A stretch of DNA of 64,000 nucleotides, from NCBI RefSeq assembly GCF_954871325.1, contig NC_088775.1:50321561-50385560 (forward strand). The letters are read 5' to 3'. The notes under the pieces were generated by a model. The model saw only the letters and a program-made list of their open reading frames with translations. It was not told the origin of the DNA and made no database searches. Of the stretch, positions 23,851 to 35,634 are shown piece after piece (position 1 is the first letter of the stretch; each line of letters starts with the position of its first letter). Position numbers and translations under genes: made by a program. This DNA comes from Gordionus sp. m RMFG-2023. Lineage: Eukaryota; Nematomorpha; Gordioida; Chordodea; Parachordodidae.

Positions 23851-24188
23851 TCAAAAGATGATAAAAATAACATCAAAAACTTTAATATAAATATTTACAA
23901 AAATGATTTTAAAAAAACTTTAATCACAAAATAATTCCTCAAAATTTTTTTATTTACAAACAAGATTTAATTCTTATCAAATCAAAATATGTTCAAAAAA
24001 TATTTTTGCTAAAAATTTTGGGCTTGAAAATCACTAATAAATCTTATCTTATCTAGCACGTTGGTAATAGACGTGCCCAAAATGAGCGAACGTGAATTTT
24101 ATGAAGGCCCACCCTTCATAAAATTATATCGATTTTTTTCTCAAGGATACCACAAACCTTGTTGTAATATAACAAAATTGAGTGAGTG

Positions 24189-26302
24189 GAGGACATAAAA
24201 AAAGGATTTGTTACATAACAGGTGGATGACCACAAAAAAAATAAATTCATATAAAATACAAATAAAATGATTAAAATAAATAAATAAGGGTGTTTTATGG
24301 AAATACAGCATTCTCCTCCCCTCTTAAATTAGGCTACTCCGGGGAGGGGGTCTAAACGGTCATGTGGGTGCCTCCTCGTATTTTGGTGGGTTTTTTGGTT
24401 CGTAATCGATACGTCTCGTCCTTTGGGTCGGGGAATCTGAGAGTTCTTTCTTTCCCTTCGTGAGTGAGCCGGTTGTGATGGATTTGTAGCCTTCTGGAAC
24501 AACTTCGTACGGAGTGGTGTTGTTTGGGGGGTCGTCTATCTTAGCGGGATTTTCGATGGCTTTGTGACGATATGGGATTAACGACTCGATCCGCTGTTGA
24601 CCAAGGTGATACGGCGTTTCGAACTTTTTAGCGAATAAATCGTCTGAAGGGGTCTCGGTGCTTGGAGAGTTTGTGGGGTGAGAACCTGATATTTCCCGAA
24701 GGAGGTTTAACGGACGTGACTGTAGAGCAGGTACGTTTCGGGGAACAATAATAACAATAAAGGACTATCGATCAACAAGCTTCGTCAACGCATCCAGCAA
24801 GATGGCGAAACGATTACTGAATATGCAGAAGCTTTGATAGCTTTGGCCTCGCAATGCGATCTAGGACCCAGCTGGGACCTCTTCTTGTCCTCCCAATTCG
24901 GAGCAGGAATACAATCCACCGGAATACGTGGTCAGGTGATCACATCCGATAATGAAACTTTTAAAGGAAAATTAAAAATTGCTCAAACCTGGGAAATGGC
25001 CGAAGCTCTTAACCAAAATAATCCAACGAACAACGCCTTCAGCAAACAAAGAAACGTACCCATAAAGTATACTCATATACAAAACACCCCGCAAACATGA
25101 TAATTACTACCAACCCCCACGTCGAAATTTCCCACGTAATGATAACCATACCTGTTACAATTGCAGGAACGTGGCACATTACAGGTCAAATTGCCCCATG
25201 AGACAAACAATCAACGATTATAACCCATCACATTATACACCACAAATGTTACTCCCAAAACCAATTGTCCCGGCGATATCCTACCCACCAGCTAACCAAG
25301 CACTACCCGATGTTAAGAAGGACGAGAATAAAGAATACCGACGCATAAATGTAATGACAAAGGAAACAGATGTCGACGAAAACCACTCTTTCCAGGTAAC
25401 GATAAAAGTAAGGAAATAGATACTGGCTCAGAAGTATCCGTGATTGGTTTCAAATTTATCCCGCTCAAAGACACTAACATAATACTAAAATCATTTTTAG
25501 GACACTTCCCCGCGGTAATAAACTACCATGACAGCACATATTCGGGTAATATACTAGTAACAAATGACAACCACACCTCCATAATGGGAAAGGATATACT
25601 AAATGAAATACCCAGAATCATACAAGATATTACAGCCGAGACTCATGAAATAAAAGAGCTACCATTAGATTATCCACAAAGATATTCGGATACCTTAAGG
25701 AACTTTCCTAGTAAAATAGAGATAAAAATACTTCCCACCGCCAAACCCCGAAGCGTACCTGCTGTACAGTCACGTCCGTTAAACCTCCTTCGGGAAATAT
25801 CAGGTTCTCACCCCACAAACTCTCCAAGCACCGAGACCCCTTCAGACGATTTATTCGCTAAAAAGTCCGAAACGCCGTATCATTTTGGTCAACAGCGGAA
25901 CGAGTCGTTAATCCCCTATCGTCACAAAGCCATCAATCCCGCTAAGATAGACAACCCCCCAAATTACACCACTCCGTAAGAAGTTGTTCCAGAAGGCTAC
26001 AAATCCATCACAACCGGCTCACTCACGAAGGGAAAGAAAGAACTCTCAGATTCCCCGACCCAAAGGACGAGACGTATCGATTACGAACCAAAAAACCCAC
26101 CAAAATACGAGGGGGCACGCACATGACCGTTTAGACCCCCTCCCCGGAGTAGCCTAATTTAAGAGGGGAGGAGAATGCTGTATTTCCATAAAACACCCTT
26201 ATTTATTTTTTTTTATCATTTTATTTGTATTTTATATGAATTTATTTTTTTTTGTAGTCATCCACCTGTTATGTAACAAATCCTTTTTTTTATGCCCTCC
26301 AC
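24189..26302. mobile_element. Fossil LTR retrotransposon with long inverted arms
   Basis: A central + strand part (24752-25741) carries a gag-like frame with a CCHC knuckle (CYNCRNVAHYRSNC, near 25155) and a retropepsin-like motif (DTGSEVSVIG, near 25425). The sequence from 25742 to about 26302 carries an integrase-tail-like frame, a purine tract (AAGAGGGGAGGAGAA) and the start of an LTR-like stretch. It is present again, inverted, at 24189-24751. The result is a ~1 kb core between ~560 bp inverted arms of high similarity. Reverse transcriptase is absent. It is a broken Gypsy-type fossil; the similarity of the arms suggests the rearrangement is not very old. Confidence 0.65.
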
Positions 26303-26507
26303 GTGTTTCAAATTTAGTTGTAATTAAAATCCGCTCTAACACAGCGGTGCGGCGAATGCCGTTTTGTTTATTTTATTGACTTAAGATAGGGTTTACCTTC
26401 GTAATTAACTCCGCTCTAACTCAGCGGTGCGACGATGCCGGTTTTTTTTGACTAGGGAATTAAATCGGCGCAGACGCCCGGGGTAGTCGTATTTAAGCGG
26501 GGAGGGG

Positions 26508-27024
26508 TGTTATGTTCTATCTCCCCACTTGTCCCATATAACTTATTTCTTTTCTTTACGTTTTTCTCCACTTGTTTCTTTTGTTTTCCCATCTTCCTTT
26601 TTTTGTTATGAAATTGATATTATACCTTATTTTTAAATTGCATTTGAAACTGGTTCTAACCAGTTTCAAGAATGATTGTATCGCGATTATATAACAACCT
26701 TTTTTTTTCTCTTTGTTTTAAAAATTATAAAGGTTGGAAAAATACCTTTTTCATGACTATTAAATATTTTTTTGATTGTGTAATTTATATACATTTTTTT
26801 TTGTTTAATTATTGGATGATTTTGATTTTCTTTTTACTCCTGCTTTGCAACTACGACTTTAATAAACTTTGAAAATATTATTCCCACTACGTTGTCCTAG
26901 TGATTCCATGACAAAATCGATAAAACCCGGCCCCCTGGATCCCGTCATCGACCATCCCGTACCCCCGATCACGGACTGAATTTTTCCCACTCAGACTGGG
27001 GGACCCATCGGTCCAAATTCAACA
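26508..27024 (+). mobile_element. Solo or 3' LTR of a Gypsy-type fossil
   Basis: A purine tract AAGCGGGGAGGGG is followed directly by TGTTATGTTC. The stretch closes 517 nt later in TTCAACA, giving the TGTT...AACA ends typical of Gypsy LTRs. Upstream (26320-26507) a direct repeat of CGCTCTAAC-CAGCGGTGCG occurs twice. No second LTR was found in the window, so the element is a fragment. Confidence 0.5.
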
Positions 27025-27769
27025 CTTACCCTTTCCGATTTTGTAATTGTGAGATTTAGTTATGAGTATTATAAAGAAAATATAAATTTAGTAATCTTAT
27101 CTATTTTTGAATCCATAAAAAAAACCAAATCAATAATATAGAATGAGTTAAGGATATTTGAATCCATAGTATTACCACATCAATAATATAGAATGGATTA
27201 AGAATATACAGTAGTTTCCATTTCATCGTTAATTTTAATTCATTGAGTCGAAATAAATATATGATTAAATAAAATTAAATATTAATTCAAAATACATCAC
27301 AACCACTTATCGATATTATTAGATCAATTAATAACACTTGTTGAGTCTTTCTTATTGCACCGGATGAACCGCACCCAATAATAACAAAAATTATATCACA
27401 ATACAATAGCAGCGGTATCACGTCAATTCGGCACGGCGACAATTCAAATTCGGCTCGTATCTAATACAGCTGCAATTTATTATAAATTTATATTAGTATT
27501 AAAAAAAAATTGATTAATATATTTTTTTTACAAAAATCTCAATTTTATTTACTAAATGTGTAAATTAATAATGAAATTTAATAATATCAAAAAAAAATTA
27601 ACAACCAATATTTATACCGATTTCTTTGGTGGACAATTTATCACATTATAAAATATACATATTATTTTAGCTAAGTTTTTAAAAATAGACTCAAATAACA
27701 TTTTGATTTGAATTTATAAAAAGAGGTCTACTTTTCTCTGAGATTTTGCTAATTCATCTGGAATCAAAT

Positions 27770-29055
27770 TTTTATCTAGAATAATCTCCTTATAAATATT
27801 TAATAGGGCTAATCCAAGGATTTTTCACCGGTAGTATTTCTTAAATAGGTTTTTAACCTTTTTAAAGTTAAAAAAGACCCTTCATGTGCAGGTACTAATG
27901 GGTAATATAGTTAAAATAATAATGTTTTGATATTGGGAACCTAAAGTGCAATTACACATGGAAAGGGTCTGCAGAGCATTTTTTGGTCTCAAAGAATACT
28001 ATATTCTGTCATGATTACGAAAATCAGACATCACAAGTTAACTTATCATATGAGCCTACTATATTGAGATTTTCCCCTAATATCCTCTTGTTTCAAGCGT
28101 AATCAACAGTTTAGACTCAACCGGCAAAAAAAAATGCTTTTTAAAATAAAAATATGACTAATAAATCTTTCCTTTAATTTAAATAAAATGTATCAATAAG
28201 ATGAATAAAAAAATTTATTTTATAAAAATCCTAATCGTAGATGCATCAATATTTGAGCGATTGGATTGTCTAGAAACTACTCTAGGTTTAAAGATTTCAA
28301 TCCCTAACATATTAGCAATCTCCTTTACTTTCTCATATTTCATGAAATTTTTATCCACATTCTCTCTAATATTTGTTAATACCTCTCTTAAATCCAAATT
28401 AATTTTTTGTAACATTTTGCTAAAATCATATGTATAATTAAATAAAAAATTAACAAATTGAATAGATATTAAAAATTGTGGCTTAATAATAGCCTGCAAA
28501 AGATTCTCAGCATCTGCTGAATCTTTTTCCTTGCTTGATATATAAAATTCCAGTGCTGCAAATTAGTGATCTGCATAGGGCCTAAATTTTCAAGCCCGGC
28601 CCGAAATATTTTTAAAAAGTTTTTCCCAGCCCGGCACGAACCCGATATTTTTCTTAAAAATATTTGCCGGCTCGAACCCGAAATTATTTTTGAAAAAATT
28701 TATCGGCCTGGCCATACCCGAATTTATTATAAATATAGAAATTAATTTTTATGAATAATTCAAAATAAACGATATTTGTTATATGGCGTCTAGTTTCTAT
28801 AAATAAAATCAAATATTTTTATTTTACAGAAAAATTCAACATAAAATTTATAAATTTAGATATATTTAAAAAAAATTCTAAGGCCCGACCCGGCCTGGCC
28901 CGAATTTCCTTAAAAAATATTAAACCCGAGCCCGATTTTTTTTAAAAAGAGTCGGGTCCGGGCCGGTCCTACTTTTGCAGATCTCTACTGCAAATACAAC
29001 ATCATATAGTTCAATAAAGAGTTTCACCGACTCTTGTCTTTAAATGAATCTAGTC
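27770..29055 (-). pseudogene. hAT transposase remnant of the ZMYM/DUF4371 type
   Basis: Read on the minus strand, a frame from about 29030 (LFIELYDVVFA) is interrupted by the MITE at 28987-28564. It resumes at AALEFYISSKEKDSADAE and continues through the 28499-28215 frame: FVNFLFNYTYDFSKML, then PRVVSRQSNRSNIDAST. The C-terminal dimerisation segment is visible near 27900-27800 as SFLTLKRLKTYLRNTTGEKS. These are signature blocks of ZMYM1-like hAT proteins as I remember them. The segment between is eroded and the N-terminal part is missing, so the copy is dead. Confidence 0.65.
28564..28987. mobile_element. GGCC-rich hAT-type MITE with perfect target duplication
   Basis: Termini TAGTGATCTGCATAGGGCC and, inverted, TAGAGATCTGCAAAAGTAGG. 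AAGCCCGGCCCGAA and CGGGTCCGGGCCGG clusters lie inside both ends. The 8 bp duplication CTGCAAAT is perfect (28556-28563 and 28988-28995). Removing the element restores the open frame of the surrounding hAT transposase. The 424 bp interior has no coding content. Confidence 0.88.
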
Positions 29056-29794
29056 GGACAAAATCTTTTTAGTTTCTTTTTTTGATTTTTTAAGTCAATG
29101 TCATGATAAGCCACTTATATTTTTTTATCCATGATAATTAGAATGTCAAATTTCTCATATTTATTTACACTGGAAATTTATAATTTTATTTACAATTAAT
29201 ATATTTATAATTTCAATACCTATATAAAAAAATAAAAAAAATTGCGCATTAATTCGTCGGGCCGATTTGGGTTTATTTTTAATAACGGTCGATTATTATT
29301 TTAGCCAAAATAATATGTAAGATTGAAATAGAGGTTCAAACTTCTTTTTCTTTATTTCTTTCATTCTTCTATGCGCAAATTCTCCAGGGTTACATAATAT
29401 TAATAAAATCAACAAAAAAATCGGCATAAATATTGGTTGTTAATTTTTTTTGATATTATTAAATTTTTTATTGATATTACACATATAGTAAATAAAATTG
29501 AGATTTTTGTAAAAAAAATACAAAGAAATAATTAATAGGACTAACATTCAAAATGACTTCAATTTCATCCTTTTTTTATACTAATTAATTTATAATAAAT
29601 TGTAAGCTATATTAGATAGGCGCTGAATTTCTCTGCGCCGAATTTTCCGCGCCGAATATTTTCATAATATAATATAAATTATTATGCTTAAAAAATTTTT
29701 AAAAACAAATGAGTGAACTTGGCATGGTAGACGAATTATAGATTTTATTATATTCTTTTAAAATATCAAATAAATAAATTTTGGCTCAAAATTA

Positions 29795-29873
29795 GACTCG
29801 AGCCAACTTCTGAGCCGGCTTGAGCCTAAGACAATTTTTCGGCGTAAAAACGGCTTTTAACAACACTATAAAG
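29795..29873. mobile_element. Isolated terminus of the TAGTGTTGTTAAA fold-back family
   Basis: GAGCCGGCTTGAGCC, then AACGGCTTTTAACAACACTA, is the reverse complement of the family terminus TAGTGTTGTTAAAAGCCG. The matching other end was not identified nearby. Confidence 0.4.
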
Positions 29874-30239
29874 CATATGTGTCCAAAATTAATTTTGATT
29901 TTGTTCAGTAGTTAGGGTTTTTTGGAGCTTGGGACCTGTATAGACCCCACCTGGTCATCCGTGTAACTTTCTTTTGCATTGATATATTAAGCATAAATAA
30001 ACACAATTTTATACCATTTTTATTAATTAAAAATAATAGATTTTACATATTTTTAGATCTTCTTCCTTTTTTTTTTAAATAATAAAATTATTAATCGTGT
30101 TCATGAATTTTTTAGAAGTTTATTAGAAAATATTTTAAATATTAAATTGGAAGATTTTAATTGGGGCTTCTCATAATTACCCTCGAAAATGGGTGGTTTA
30201 GATTTATCCTTTAAATCTTATATCTATCTCTTTCCTCAT

Positions 30240-31025
30240 TTTTGGCATCGCGTTTGATGAATAACGCCATGATATCTTCTTTTATCTTTCCTAAAGATAA
30301 CCTTTTAAACTCAGCCTTGACAGCCTGGGTATCTTTAGCTCCACCTGAAGCTGTTTTACCCACAATCTTAACACACCAATCTATTTTCGAACCTTTAATT
30401 AAAATTTTTTTAAAATAATCTCATCAAAACCCCTTTTGGAGTATATTCAACTATTACAGAATGCTGACTGTACTAGTGGTTATGAATGGTTGGAAGCATT
30501 ACCAAGTCGTAACCTAGGTAACCTCTTATCAGATGAACAATTAAGAATTGCCATAGGCCATCGACTTGGATGTAACATTGTTCAACCACATACATGCATC
30601 ATATGTAAAATATTAGTTGACTCCAAAGGGAGACATGGTCTAAATTATATATATAGTCAAGGCATGCAGCAATTAATTTAGCTATTAGCCGTTCTCTTAT
30701 CAGGGCCCGAATACCAAACATCCTGGAGCCTACAAATTTGTCATTAGATGATGGCTTAACTTCCGTGCCTTGGTCTTTAGGGAAATCCTTAATTTGGGAC
30801 TTCACATGCGTATCTTCTTCCCCAAAAAATTTAAATTCTAATCCGGAAGACATAGCCGAGAAAAAAAACAATGAAATATTCTAAATTCACAAATTATATT
30901 TTTACACCGATCGTTATCTCTTCCCTTGGACATATGCCAAGTGGAACTTTAAAGTTTTTAAAAATATAGGCGATAAGACAAGAGCCATTACATCAGAACC
31001 AGAAGAATTCTATTTTCTAACAAAC
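30240..31025 (+). pseudogene. LINE ORF2 C-terminal fragment
   Basis: Frames in one order carry [86 protein letters not shown] and FKVFKNIGDKTRAITSEPE. This succession is familiar from the region after the reverse transcriptase in a group of LINE-like proteins of invertebrates (AWLEALPS...LRLG...HHGLSC...KRPDGLT.VPW...WD). The KRPDG step is shortened here and the frame changes several times. No reverse transcriptase precedes it, so it is a 5'-truncated dead copy, as LINEs typically leave. Confidence 0.62.
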
Positions 31026-31670
31026 CTACAAATCACTATTTTAAAATATAATTATACTCATGTTTTTTTGGGAACTTGTAGTCCCACCTCCGTTTTTATA
31101 AAATATTGTTTTATCTTATTTTATATTTGATATGTTAATTTTAATTTTATTTGAACTTAGATAAATATTCAACATCATCAATTTTTTTATATATTTTTTT
31201 TTATATCAGATTGTGACATTTTAAAATAATTTGTTACTTTTTTGACTCCGTGACAAAAGCTGTCATAAAATGATAAAATAACATTGAATTGTTAAAATCA
31301 TTAAAAAGTGGACTTTAAATATGTGTTTAAAATATGAGAGCTGCAAATTAATTTGATTATAAGATATAGTGTTTCTATATTGGGATCTGAGGGGACTCCA
31401 GGAGGTCTCTCGCCGAATTTTTTCACCTATGCAACGAAGGGTTAAAGATCTATTGTTAGGCTATATAAACATTTAAATTATTACTCTTAACTTAATTATT
31501 ACTTGAGATATTGTAAAATAAATGAAATGTAATTATTTTTGCCAAAAATGTAGCATTCTTTCCTCTGCAAACCCCCATTTATTAACAAGTAAGCAGTGTT
31601 GGTAGATTAAATTTCGTTTTTTATAAGATATAATATATGATTCAAAATTAACTTATATATATATATATAT
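31026..31670. other. INTS4 intron, unassigned AT-rich DNA with a piggyBac-like end
   Basis: No coding frame. At 31425-31445 the sequence TATGCAACGAAGGG-TTAA looks like the right terminus of a piggyBac-type element. Its possible partner is TTAA-CCCTTCGTTTCACA at 16382. Confidence 0.35.
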
Positions 31671-31671
31671 A

Positions 31672-31981
31672 AAGACCTCAGAAATACCAATTGCACGGCC
31701 TGGTCCGGATTTGTAAAATAATTTTTTGGCCCAGTCCTTATTTCTTATGTTTCGGCCCGGTTCGAATGTTCAAAATTTTTTTCGATAAAATGATCTTGAA
31801 ATGTGTAATACTTTTTAAATTTACTATATATATAATCTCTATTTAAAATATCCCGTCTAGTTCGGGTATATAGGGAAATTTTTTTTAGCCCGGCCCGAAT
31901 ATTAAAATAAATAAACCCGGCCCGGGCTTATTTGGAAAAAATATTTATGGCTTGGCCCATATGCTCGGGCCTACAGATCTC
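31672..31981. mobile_element. GGCC-rich hAT-type MITE fragment
   Basis: It starts near GACCTCAGAAATACCAATTG with GGCCTGGTCCGG and ends in CTCGGGCCTACAGATCTCTA. It directly abuts the next element at 31985. No target duplication was found, so the limits are approximate. Confidence 0.45.
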
Positions 31982-32324
31982 TATCAGAGATCTGCAGAGG
32001 TACCATTTGTACAGCCCGGCTCAGATTGAAAAATTTTCAGCCCGGTCCGGCCCGGATTTTAAAAAAAAAATTTTTGAAGGCCTGGCCCGGCTCGGAATTT
32101 TTTTAAATTATATTCGACCTGGTATATACAAAAAATTCATTATTTCGTATTTTATCATATTTTTCGGCGAGTATTATCATTTAATAAGCAAGTATATTTT
32201 TATTCTAAACATATATTTAGTATATTACAAATTGATACTTATATATTAACGGAAGGCTTAAAAAAAAACAAAAAAATAATTAAATTTTTATTTTATTTTT
32301 TATTAATACTAATCCTATATATAT

Positions 32325-34849
32325 ATATGTTAGCGGCAATGTGAGGTAGTGGTAGGTAGGGAGGGTTTTTAATTTGTTACCATATATTTTTTAATATATA
32401 TTTTTTTTAAATATATTTTTTAATATATATTTTTTTTAAATATATTTTTTAATATATATTTTTTTTAAATATATATTTTTTTTAAATATATATTTTTGAT
32501 CGCTAATTTTTTTTATTTTTTGTGTTATATGATTTTTTTAATATATTTTTTTGATTGATATTTTTTTTCTTGATATATCTTTTGATCGCTAATTTTTTTA
32601 TTTAAGAAATTTTTTAAAATATATTTTTGATATTTTTATAAAAATATATTTTTGATATTTTTATAATAATATATTTTTTTTTTCTTGATATTTGATCGTT
32701 AATTTTTTTTATTTTTTGTGTTATATGTTTTTTTAATAAATTTTTTTAAATATATATTTTTTTTGTGTTATATGATTTTTTTAATAAATTTTTTTAAATA
32801 TTATCCAAGGCCTTCATTTCTCGAAAAAAACTTAGATAAACTTAGAATGTTTGGTGTATAATCTTAGTAATTGTTTAAAATAAATATAAACATGAGGGCT
32901 AACTTTGAAAATGCTAAAATTAATTTAGTAATTATATTTATTTTCGAAAAGTTATTTAATACTTTGATAGATTTAAATTTCAATAGTACTCTAACTTGTA
33001 ATTTCAGATCGTTCACTAAAGTGAATAAATATTTAAAATGTATTTACTCACAGAATTGAAATAAATAAGTCAAAGATATTATATTTAGTTGATATACAAA
33101 TAACCGATGCAGGATTCTATATTTAAATATATTTCGTAGTTAACATTTTAGGAAAAAATAAATTAATCTTACAATTATTTTAATCTTATATCGGCCTACT
33201 ATTATAAATTATGTTAAAAAAACATTTCCGGATGCTATGAAGATTAAAGTTTAATCATAATAGTGGAATTTATTATCATTTGAAGTGATAAATATATTAT
33301 TAATAAAATATTGAATTTAATCAAATCAAGGAATGACGATTTGCAGGAAAATATCTCATCATTAATTTTGAATATATAAATAAAAGCGAATTTAGGAATT
33401 TTATTGTTGATATTACTGTTAGTGACTTAAATATAAAACATATCTAAACTGAAATTTTAATTTAACGTTTACAAAACATATTTTTACCTATTTACCTTAA
33501 AAAAACTCAAAAAAGTTTAAAAATAACGATTATGACAATTGTCACCATAGTACACTTTCACTGAAATATTAATTTAACATGTTTACAAAACATATTTTAC
33601 CCATTTACTTTAAAAAAACTTAAAAAAGTTCAAAAATAACGATTATGACAATTGTCACTTTTCCATAGTACACTTTCACTGAAATATTAATTTAACATGT
33701 TTACAAAACATATTTTTACCCAAATACTTTAAAAAAAGTTTAAAAATTACGATTATGACAATTGTCACTTTTCCATAGTACACTTTCATTGAAATATTAA
33801 TTTAACATGTTTACTAAACATATTCTTACCCATTTACTTTAAAAAAACTTAAAAAGATTCAAAAATAACGATTATGACAATTGTCACTTTTCTATAATAC
33901 ACTTTCACTGAAATATTAATTTAACATGTTTACAAAACATTTATTTACCCATTTACTTTAAAAAATCTCAAAAAAGTTCAAAAATAACGATCATGACAAT
34001 TGTCTCATTCCCATAGTACACTTTCACTGAAATATTAATTTAACATGTTTACAAAACATATTTTTACTCATTTACTTTAAAAAATCTAACATATTTTTAC
34101 CCATTTACTTTAAAAAAACTCAAAAAAGTTTAAAAATAACTATTATGACAATTGTCACTTTTCTATAGTACACTTTCACTGAAATATTAATTTAACATAT
34201 TTACAAAACATATTTTTATCTATTTGTTTTAAAAAATCTGAAAAAGTTCAAAAATAACGATTATGACATTTGTCACGATTACCTAAAAAATTATCTATCA
34301 AAAGATATATAATAGATAAAACTACGTAAAATATAAATATATAATAATCATTTTAAAAATATATATTAAAAAATATCAATCAAAAAAATATATTTAAAAA
34401 AATATATTAAAAAATATCAATCAAAGATATATATTTAAAAAAATTTATTAAAAAAATATATAATACAAAAAATAAAAAAATTAGCGATCAAAAGATATAT
34501 CAAGAAAAAAAATATCAATTAAAAAATTATATTTAAAAAAATTTATTAAAGAAATCATATAAAAAAATATCAATCAAAAAATATATTGTAACAAATTAAA
34601 ATATATTTAAAAAAAAATATCAATCAAAAAATATATTGTAACAAATTAAAATATATTTAAAAAAATATATCAATCAAAAAAATATATTTAAAAAAATTTA
34701 TTAAAGTAATAATAAATTAATCTCAAATAAATAATAAATTTAGCCTGATTTAACCCGACAATGTATAATATGCCGATATAACAAAATTACCCTACCTACC
34801 ACTACCTCACATTGCCGAATATTTCACATTGCCGCTAACATATATATAT
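32325..34849. mobile_element. TIR element carrying a one-way satellite array
   Basis: Both ends read, outward to inward, TGTTAGCGGCAATGTGA and then TGAGGTAGTGGTAGGTAGGG. The right copy has a short extra repeat (GAAATATTCGGCAATGTG). Inside the TIRs lie T-rich (32390-32810) and A-rich (34300-34700) flanks that mirror one another (for example GATCGCTAATTTTTTT against TTAGCGATCAAAAG), then a satellite array. The element is set in a TATATATA tract, possibly its target. No coding frame belongs to it. Confidence 0.68.
33420..34290 (-). repeat. ~115 bp satellite array, - orientation
   Basis: Seven or eight units with GATTATGACAATTGTCAC spaced 112-120 nt (33533, 33645, 33758, 33877, 33993, and on to 34263), separated by TTTACCCATTTACTTTAAA-like text. 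The same family is found in the fold-back elements, but here in a different TIR background. Confidence 0.85.
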
Positions 34850-35141
34850 ACAATTTTAATTTACACTTTTTACATAAGTTTTTTAAAAGGTTAAATTTTA
34901 ACAAATTCGTCCTTAAATTAAATTAACATTTACGAAAATTAGGAAAATATAAAAGGTCATTAAATAAATTTAAAAGAAAGAATTATTTAAAAAAGGTCAT
35001 TAATTACAAAGTAAAAAATATATAAAGTTTATGCAAAATTTATATATTAACAGATACTGTAAAAAATTTGTGTAAATAATATTTTGAGAATATACTATGT
35101 ATTTATAAAAAAATAAAAATGATATTTTAATTAATTAAAAA

Positions 35142-35252
35142 TATACATATATTATATAATAATGTTACATATATTATATATTATATAATAATGTTAAATA
35201 TATTATATATTATATAATAATGTTACATATATTATATATTATATAATAATGT
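35142..35252. repeat. Short AT tandem repeat
   Basis: Three copies of a ~44 bp unit built on ATATTATATAATAATGTT, just upstream of the GGCC-rich element end. Confidence 0.75.
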
Positions 35253-35634
35253 ATTTAATCCTTTGCTTATTTATTCCATGGCAGGAAAATTATAATTTTA
35301 TTATGTAATAGATACTATGAGTCTTAGCTAGTGTTAACTTTCACCAAACATTATATCATAACTATATATAATCATTATAACCATATCTAATTGACGAATA
35401 TAATAATTCATGTTGTATAAATTTTTTAAAAAAATACGGCCTGGCCCGGCCTGGGTATTTTTTAAAAAAAATTTTCAGGCCCGGCCCGGGTTTTTTTAAA
35501 AAAATTTTCAAGCCCGGCCCGGTCCGGGTATATTTTAAAAATTTAAAATACGGCCCGGGCCTACAGGTCTCTGATATATATATATAATTAATTATTATAA
35601 TAAATTTTAAATATAATTTATATTTTCATTTCAG

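Larger units (their letters stand above)
21682..24055. mobile_element. Fold-back element 1 with opposed satellite arrays
   Basis: It begins TAGTATTGTTAAACGGCTGA, the terminus shared by other elements in the window. From about 21975 to 22250 the sequence is matched, inverted, by 23830-24050 (for example TTATTAGTGATTTTTACGCC against GGGCTTGAAAATCACTAATAA). Between the arms lie a + oriented satellite array (22255-23020) and a - oriented one (23330-23850). No coding frame. The outermost right arm seems lost where the LTR fossil begins. Confidence 0.6.
27425..29659 (-). mobile_element. hAT-like transposon with ~200 bp terminal inverted repeats
   Basis: The block 27425-27640 (AATTCGGCACGGCGACA, then TATCTAATACAGCTGCAA, then ACAACCAATATTTATACCGA) is matched inverted by 29405-29659 (GGCATAAATATTGGTTGT, TAGATAGGCGCTGAA, GCGCCGAATATT). 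Such long TIRs are unusual for hAT, but the only coding remains between them are a hAT-type transposase on the minus strand. A 424 bp MITE sits inside. The exact termini and target duplication were not resolved. Confidence 0.55.
31985..35573. mobile_element. GGCC-rich hAT-type element enclosing another TIR element
   Basis: Left end CAGAGATCTGCAGAGGTACC with CAGCCCGGCTC; right end, inverted, CAGAGACCTGTAGGCCCGGG. Both are followed inward by GGCCCGG clusters (32030-32100 and 35438-35560). The pairing is inferred from matching ends. The interior holds the separate element 32325-34849. The last INTS4 intron base is only 61 nt downstream. Confidence 0.5.

Noticed and set aside
34850-35260. Telomere- or centromere-like AT repeat
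   Set aside because: Only a few 44 bp units; too short and no telomeric motif.
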